Shown piece by piece: positions 58,499 to 64,000 of a DNA stretch of 64,000 bases; within the stretch, counting starts at the first letter, position 1; each line of letters opens with the position of its first letter. A program made the translations under genes and the position numbers. Origin of the DNA: Papaver somniferum (Eukaryota; Streptophyta; Magnoliopsida; Ranunculales; Papaveraceae); assembly GCF_003573695.1 (NCBI RefSeq), contig NC_039361.1, positions 136,432,777 through 136,496,776 on the forward strand, read 5' to 3'. The notes under the pieces were generated by a model that was not told the DNA's origin, made no database searches, and saw only the letters and a list, made by a program, of their open reading frames with translations.

Positions 58499-59234
58499 TA
58501 GTATATTGTGAATGAATGAGATTAAGGGAACTATTGTACACACTATGAACAAATCATAACCATAAAAGTTAAGGATGAGAAACAATTCACAATTATTGTT
58601 AACGAGAATTTCATATCTTGTTTCCTATTAAAAAGAACGCACGATAGATTCTTTTTTTTATTACAACATCGTAAAGGGTACCAAGTCGGTACGTGTTGAT
58701 ACTAAAATCTTGATCAAACCAAACCAAAAGCTTTTATCGAGCAAACTACGTACCTCTCTACCTGATTCATGTTCGTGGATGATTTTCATTGTTTTACTTG
58801 GACATCGATATGCAATTTGCACTGCTAAATATTTTTAGATGCAAAAAAAAAATTGGTAGGTTAAAACTTGAGTCAGCAGACATCTTAGTCAGAAGACATC
58901 TTAGTCACATACTTGGCAACGGTGGTGTTAAATCAAAGTTCGAGTATGGTTGGGATATATTTATTTCATTTTGATTTTTTTTTTTAAATGGATATTTGAA
59001 CCCCTATTTATGATGCAGATATTCTGATAATTTATCCGGATCTGTGAGTTTCGGGACATCAAAACCAAATCGAGATACAAGTACCTTCTGTAGCGTGTAA
59101 GAGAAGATGTACATCTGCAAATAGCTACATGTGTCAGTTATCTTTTTTCGAATTCAAACCCAAACCGCCATTTCCTTAAATAAGTCAGCTCATAAATTCC
59201 CGTTTCACTCTCTTCACTGATCTCCAGATCTTCA
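58499..59234. other. Intergenic DNA upstream of the kinesin fragment
   Basis: No repeat or gene is recognised. A weak plus-strand frame at 58789-58974 has no features. The part just before 59235 is pyrimidine-rich (CTCTCTTCACTGATCTCC), like a plant 5' UTR. Confidence 0.4.
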
Positions 59235-60972
59235 ATGGCGATTCTCAACGACTCTTTACCTCCACCTTCTGTATGCTTATTCATTGACTTCTGATAAATG
59301 CACAACCTTAACGTTTTTTGTTAGTGTAGGTAATTATTGTATATCATGGCTCTCGTCTTTGAAACAGTTTAATAAGCTTTTGCTGCACTTCATTTGTGTA
59401 TCTGTTGAATAGTCGCTCTCATGCCATCTTTACAATCTCACTGGACCAAAGTAGAATCACACGGGTCACCAAAGATGATGCTGGAGATAATATATTATCT
59501 GCAAAACTTCATTTGGTGGACCTTGCTGGTTCAGAGCGTGTCAAAAGAATGGGAACAGATGGGTTGCGTTTGAAAGAAGGTGATTAAAATATATAAATCT
59601 GTACATTAAATATCTACGGTTTCTTGAGCTGTTTACTCACGAAGTATGATATCTGTAGGCATTCACCTAAATAGAGGATTATTGTCTCTTGGAAAGGTGA
59701 TACGATCTTTAGGAGAGAAAACGAGGAAGGAAGGAGGGCATGTTCCTTACCGCGACAGCAAGTTAACACGTATGCTTCAGGCAAGGGGATATTCATATAT
59801 GCTTTTTGGTTTCTAATCGATAACGTATTTTAGGAACTCAATAGTTTTTTAATGAGTATGCTATGGTGAAATTACTGATCCTCCCTTTTACTTTGTGTTG
59901 ATTTTGCAGGACTCTCTTGGCGTTAATGGCAAGACAGTGATGATTGGTAAGTATTGATTTTTGTAGTTCTCGAGTTTGGTTGTTGTTAGAGAGACTCGAT
60001 GTTTATTATTTGGATTATTTTATTTTCTGATTACAGCTTGTGTGAGTCCCGCAAACATAAATGCCGACATAACATTGAACACTTTGGAGTATGCCAATCG
60101 TGCTCGAATCATCCAGAACAAGGCATTTGTAAGGATGTCTACAGGGTTGCAAACTCCACTCCAAGCCTGTAGAGGTACATATATTACTAATTGGGTAATA
60201 GTTTGTTGAAATTATTGTATTCCTAATAATCTAAGAGCTTAAAGTCGTGTTTTGTGCAGCTCAATCTTCTGCAGCAAGGAAGAGAGATATATCAGGCAAT
60301 TCATCTAATCCAGTAATGCTTGAAAGTGTTGAAGTACCTGTAGAGGTACATATATTACTAATTGGGTGGGTTCAAGACATAAATCTGTACATTAAATATC
60401 TAATCCAGTAATGCTTGAAAGTGTTGAAGTACCTGAGCCAAGTACTCCCAAACCGCTTTCGGATGTGACCAACTATACTGATGAAACTGAAGCAATTCTC
60501 TCTCCACTAAGCAAATTTTTTGCTCGTAGTTCCAACTTGAAGGTTTATTGAATAACTTGCAACCTACACAGCGTTTCGGTTAATCTCTTCAAACTTATTT
60601 ACTCCATTTTGCTATTACTAATATGCAGACCACCTTTATTCAAGAATATCTTGCTTGCCTGAACACTGCTAGCAAGTAAGTTCAGCTGCTATGCGCGAAC
60701 TTGATCTCTTTCTATCTTGTACTTAATGTTTAATAATTTACTGACGTGTAGTTGAGCGTTTTATTTATTTGTTTACTTGTTTCGTTGCAGAGAGCAGCTG
60801 ATGGAGCTAAAGGTACTATTTAGGAATCTAAAATGCAGAAGTTGAATATGAATTTGTTTGCTGCATATTATTGATTTTTCGTTTTCCTTTACTTGTGTTT
60901 CAGGGCATTGGAAAGAGAAGAGCAGACCACATAGTCGCACTAAGAGAAGCGAGCCCCATACAATTGGTTTAG
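59235..60972 (+). pseudogene. 5'-truncated kinesin-like gene with HhH tail
   Basis: Kinesins move along microtubules using ATP. Exons that splice in frame are about 59410-59579 ([12 protein letters not shown], switch [12 protein letters not shown], switch II), 59659-59780 ([25 protein letters not shown]), 59910-59946, 60037-60174 (INADITLNTLEYANRAR), 60260-60542, 60629-60675, 60791-60812 and 60904-60972. The last three encode a helix-hairpin-helix (LNTASK, ELKGIGKRRADHIVALRE), as in kinesin-10/KIF22-type tails, ending at a stop. A possible first exon is 59235-59270 (MAILNDSLPPPS). The N-terminal half of the motor, including the ATP-binding P-loop, is missing. The 60260 exon carries a 95-bp insertion that breaks its frame. 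One intron has a GC donor (59781). The motor half reads more like kinesin-4, so the gene may be a fusion. Confidence 0.8.
60337..60435 (+). repeat. Patchwork templated insertion in a kinesin exon
   Basis: Four short copies are chained. 60337-60367 copies 60166-60196 (31 bp). 60362-60382 copies the reverse complement of 62902-62922 (21 bp). 60379-60402 copies 59593-59616 (24 bp). 60398-60435 copies 60303-60340 (38 bp). Neighbouring copies overlap by 6, 4 and 5 bases. The net gain is 95 bases, not a multiple of three. Confidence 0.93.
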
Positions 60973-62818
60973 AAAAGATGGCACGGTGTTATAAAGAGAA
61001 CTGTGCCTACATTTAAAAAAACTGGAACCTACAAAGGCTACGAGAATAATCAGCAACAGTGATCATGAGCATTTTAAGTTCCAACATTAAAAGTACATCG
61101 TCCTCTGTAGGTAGTCATTTTGGGCTCTCTCACGTAAAAGAGGAACAGTGAAGTAGAAACATCTACAGTATTTCGTTGACAGGAGCTGCTGTTTATCAAC
61201 ATGTGTTCTTTCGAGAAATATAACCTTGGCTAGAAGCGCACCCACACATTTCAATCCATACTGGAAGAGCCTGCATATAACAAATCAATAAAGAATATTA
61301 ATGGATTACAACACAAACACCAAGGATATTGATATGTTATCCAAGTCATCCAGAACTAGATCTAAAGATCCAGGAATCTGCAAGCTCATTAACCTGTATG
61401 TTTTCTTCGGTTTGGCAGTGTTGTTTCTTTGCTTTGTTTGTAGCACCATACATACAAGTGAGGAGCCAATCCACATTCTTAAGGTCGGGCTTAAGGATTT
61501 AACCTACATTTTCACTATAATGATAAGGACTTTTTTTTAATACCAGTGGCAACTCACTGTTTAGTCTTAGGTATTTGGTATCTGTTCTCAAATTCTGCAA
61601 GTCCTACTCAGGAGACAACTTATACTGCTAACTTGGCATATCTTAGGTACTATTTAGTCATAGGTATCAATAAGCAGCAGAGTTCACTGTCATCAAAATC
61701 CAATGATTTCTCCAGTTGTTTACACTCGCAACTGCTGCTTCTTCAACACAGCCATTTGCTTCAGCAACAACTGCATTGCTGTAATCCCAATTTCAAGTTT
61801 TGAGACATCAGAAATTAACACTCTGATCAGCTGATTGGTTACCCCATTCTGGTTTATAGTTCAATGCAAGAATTCTAAGCTAAAACCAGAATAAGTATTA
61901 CCTTCAACATCCTTTGGTTCAGACTGCAACAGTTCCATCATCAAAAACATCCAACTTTACGTCAATTCACCATCCACTGCTATCGGTTCCATCCTCATTT
62001 TGATTCAGCATCCTGCAAAACTCACAAATTAACTTATCAAAAGCCAAACCCTAAAACAGCATGTAGCATAAATTCTTCTCTGCATTAACATGTCTTAGTC
62101 TTCTTCCTCTCATATCTCTACACTACAATCATCAAATTTATTATAGTTAACAGAGACCCGCATCCTTTTCCACCAAGAAGGTGTACAAGTGTATATGGTT
62201 TGTGAAAACCCACCAGTATCTTAAGGGGAAAAAACCCATGAAACAGAAACGGTAAAAAAACAACAACACGAAACTGAGTGAGATCCACATTCCATTACTT
62301 TACCCTTAGTTTCTTCTCATTAATTATTGTTATAAAAACACAGATTGTTTGTTAATTGGACGAGCCGTCCTTTTCAACATTTGTACAAGTATGTCACTCA
62401 AAGTCGGTTCCTGCAACCGCTTCAACTTTGTAAACTGTGGTTGGAAAAACACCACACCACCAATGCAAGCTGTCGAAAGAGCTGTCATAAACAAAACAAA
62501 ACAAAATAATGTAGACAAGTATGTCAAAAGCACAATATTTAATGACGCATGAACAAACTACACATCTAACCTAAGTCGAAAGCAGACAAACAATAAGAAA
62601 CAAATTCCAAGACGATTTATCATGTTTAGAATTTACCTCTTCTAGAAGTTGAACCACTCAGGCCTGATTTGTCTTTGTGCGTAGTTGGCCAAAAGAACTA
62701 GCAAAGCAACAAAGAGCCGAGGCAAGCTATGCAGTTGGCAAAATGAAGCAGCGAATCAGTCCAGGGTGGAACCAGCCGAAGTAATCATTTAAGATACCTC
62801 AATCAGTGAACGCTTCAT
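60973..62818. other. Region between kinesin fragment and PPR pseudogene
   Basis: I see no gene that I can support in 1.85 kb. The first 320 bases may be the 3' UTR of the kinesin gene. Frames at 61301-61803 (plus) and 62330-62552 (both strands) have no recognisable motif; 61546-61803 is only Gln/Leu/Ser-rich. Confidence 0.4.
61287..61292 (+). promoter_or_regulatory. Possible polyadenylation signal
   Basis: AATAAA lies 315 bases after the kinesin stop codon. It is the clearest such signal downstream of the gene, but plants use loose signals. Confidence 0.3.
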
Positions 62819-64000
62819 CTATGCTGTTTCACTTACACATTTTATTGAACCCTCGTCGTTTGCATTATTTTGGTGTCCGCCTATGAAATCGTTTACACTG
62901 GTTATGTCTTGAACCCACCCAAATTTAACCATGGCAGCCAAGATAGCGGTAGCTTCGTTCAGATTGCCAGCTCCATGACATTTACAGATTAGATTCCTAC
63001 ACTTATCAAGTGTGGGCTTAAGTCCTTGTTCTCCCATTTCATTAAGCAAACTGAGTGCTTTAGAGAATCTTCCTTCTCAGAGACTGCATCTATTAGTGCA
63101 TCATAAGTTGTGCTGGTAACTGGCATTCCCTTTTGAAGGATCTCATCTCGCAACTCAAAGGCGTCTAATAAGTTTCCTTCCTTGCAATGAGCATCAACCA
63201 TTAAACCGTAGGTAAGTTCATCTGGCTTGATTCCATTCTTTTTCATCTCATCAAATAGTGCAAATACCTCTTGTGTATTCCCAGTTTTAATGTAGCCGTG
63301 CATAAGTGAAGTATAAGTTACGGTGTTTGGCATCAGCTTATTTTCCTGCATATCAAGAAGATCTCTCTAGCCTTTTTCATTTTTCCAGCCTTGCAGAAGC
63401 AATCCATCACGTCGTGTAAGTAACATTGTTAGCCATGATCTTCTGAAATGCCATATCTGCTAGCAACCGCTGGGCTTCTTCGAGGTCTCCAAGTTTACAA
63501 AACCCATCAATTAAAATATTGAAAGCGAGTGTAGTAGCAAAGCCCTTACCCACCATTTCCTGAAACAAATTCAGAGCTTTTTCCATGTTTCCTTCCTTGC
63601 AGCAACCATCCAAAAGAGCACTGTAAACAAATCTATCAGGCAAGACTCCTCTTGACGGCATCTCACTGAACAATCTGAACCCCTCCATTATATTACCTGA
63701 TTTGCAGTATCCATCTATTATTGCAGCATATGTGAAGCCGTTTAGTATCAGACCCTTACCAGGAACGCTGTCAAACAATTCTCTAGCTCTTTCAATATAT
63801 CCTGACTTACACAAACCATCGATCATGGAACTATATGTAACAATATTGGGATCGACTCCTTTCCTGCACATCTCGTCATGAAGCTCAAACGCTTTACCAA
63901 TCTCAGCTTGCTTACAGAACCCAGATATGAGAACACTGTAGGTATAGACATCAGGAACCAAACCCTTCTCCTGGAATTCAGAGAATACACGCATAGCCTC
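62819..64000 (-). pseudogene. P-type pentatricopeptide repeat (PPR) gene, C-terminal part, frame-broken
   Basis: PPR proteins bind organelle RNA, one base per 35-residue repeat. Reading from 63994, about ten tandem repeats follow the pattern [N/D]-x-x-T-Y-x-x-L-I-D-G-x-C-K. Examples are VYTYSVLISGFCK, NIVTYSSMIDGLCK, LAFNILIDGFCK, NTVTYTSLMHGYIK and ELTYGLMVDAHCK. The N-D-S choices resemble the restorer-like P class. The frame is lost near 63406, where a stop follows VTYTT. It is lost again near 63360 and near 63045, each explained by a single-base indel. The last frame ends at 62819. The N-terminus (targeting peptide) lies beyond the window. Three breaks indicate a pseudogene unless they are sequencing errors. 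Confidence 0.88.

Noticed and set aside
60337..60367. Captured intron start as a new functional intron in the kinesin exon
   Set aside because: The possible donors and acceptors in the insertion give a stop codon directly after splicing, so a working new intron is unlikely.
61546..61803. Gln/Leu/Ser-rich 85-codon frame
   Set aside because: Low-complexity translation with no start context or neighbour support.

Overview
This is plant nuclear DNA, almost certainly from a eudicot. It is AT-rich and dominated by nested LTR retrotransposons, with a few decayed host-gene pieces at the right end. The LTR sequences remind me of poppy-type (Ranunculales) repeats, but that is only an impression. I found no intact host gene, rRNA, tRNA or CRISPR array.

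Layout. 1-9842 is a Ty3/gypsy Athila-lineage element on the + strand. Its 5' end lies outside the window, all its pol domains are recognisable, and all are frame-broken. 9843-23513 is a degenerate Sirevirus-like LTR ('LTR-B') on the - strand. It is split by a - strand Sirevirus-like element A (10837-22035), one of whose LTRs is split again by an Athila-type solo LTR (13302-14890). 23514-52917 is a nested stack on the - strand. An Ale/Retrofit-like copia (H) is interrupted by a gypsy element (G). G is interrupted by a second copia (F). F is interrupted by element C (37892-46527, target duplication GCCTT) in its LTR and by element E (25305-37487, target duplication GAAAG) in its leader. H also carries a solo LTR (48540-51042). 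Element E is scrambled inside: an inverted LTR pair, a 1.75-kb tandem duplication carrying a fragment of a BTB/POZ gene, the 3' end of an LTR-A element (D), and an inverted LTR-A fragment. 53750-56784 is the 3' part of a second Athila-like element that cut a FAR1-like gene (56785-57557, - strand). 57785-58493 is a solo LTR flanked by GGAAC. 59235-60972 is a 5'-truncated kinesin-like gene with an HhH tail, containing a patchwork insertion built from nearby sequence. 62819-64000 is a PPR pseudogene on the - strand.

Two related long-LTR families recur. 'LTR-A' is about 2.8 kb and 'LTR-C' about 2.45 kb. Both start TGTTAGA, end TTTTCA and are followed by a tRNA-Met-type primer site where the junction is intact. 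Their purine-rich primers (GGGGGAGA) are reiterated upstream of the 3' LTR, as in Sireviruses. Both carry a reiterated motif array upstream of a TATA box, and they share one conserved block near the 3' end. Elements A and C lack most or all of pol and probably depended on enzymes from other elements.

The observations I think most deserve checking are the templated patchwork insertion in the kinesin exon, the duplicated BTB gene fragment, and the recovery of element E's target duplication across a 12-kb scrambled interior. All boundaries were read by eye; no alignment or database search was run.
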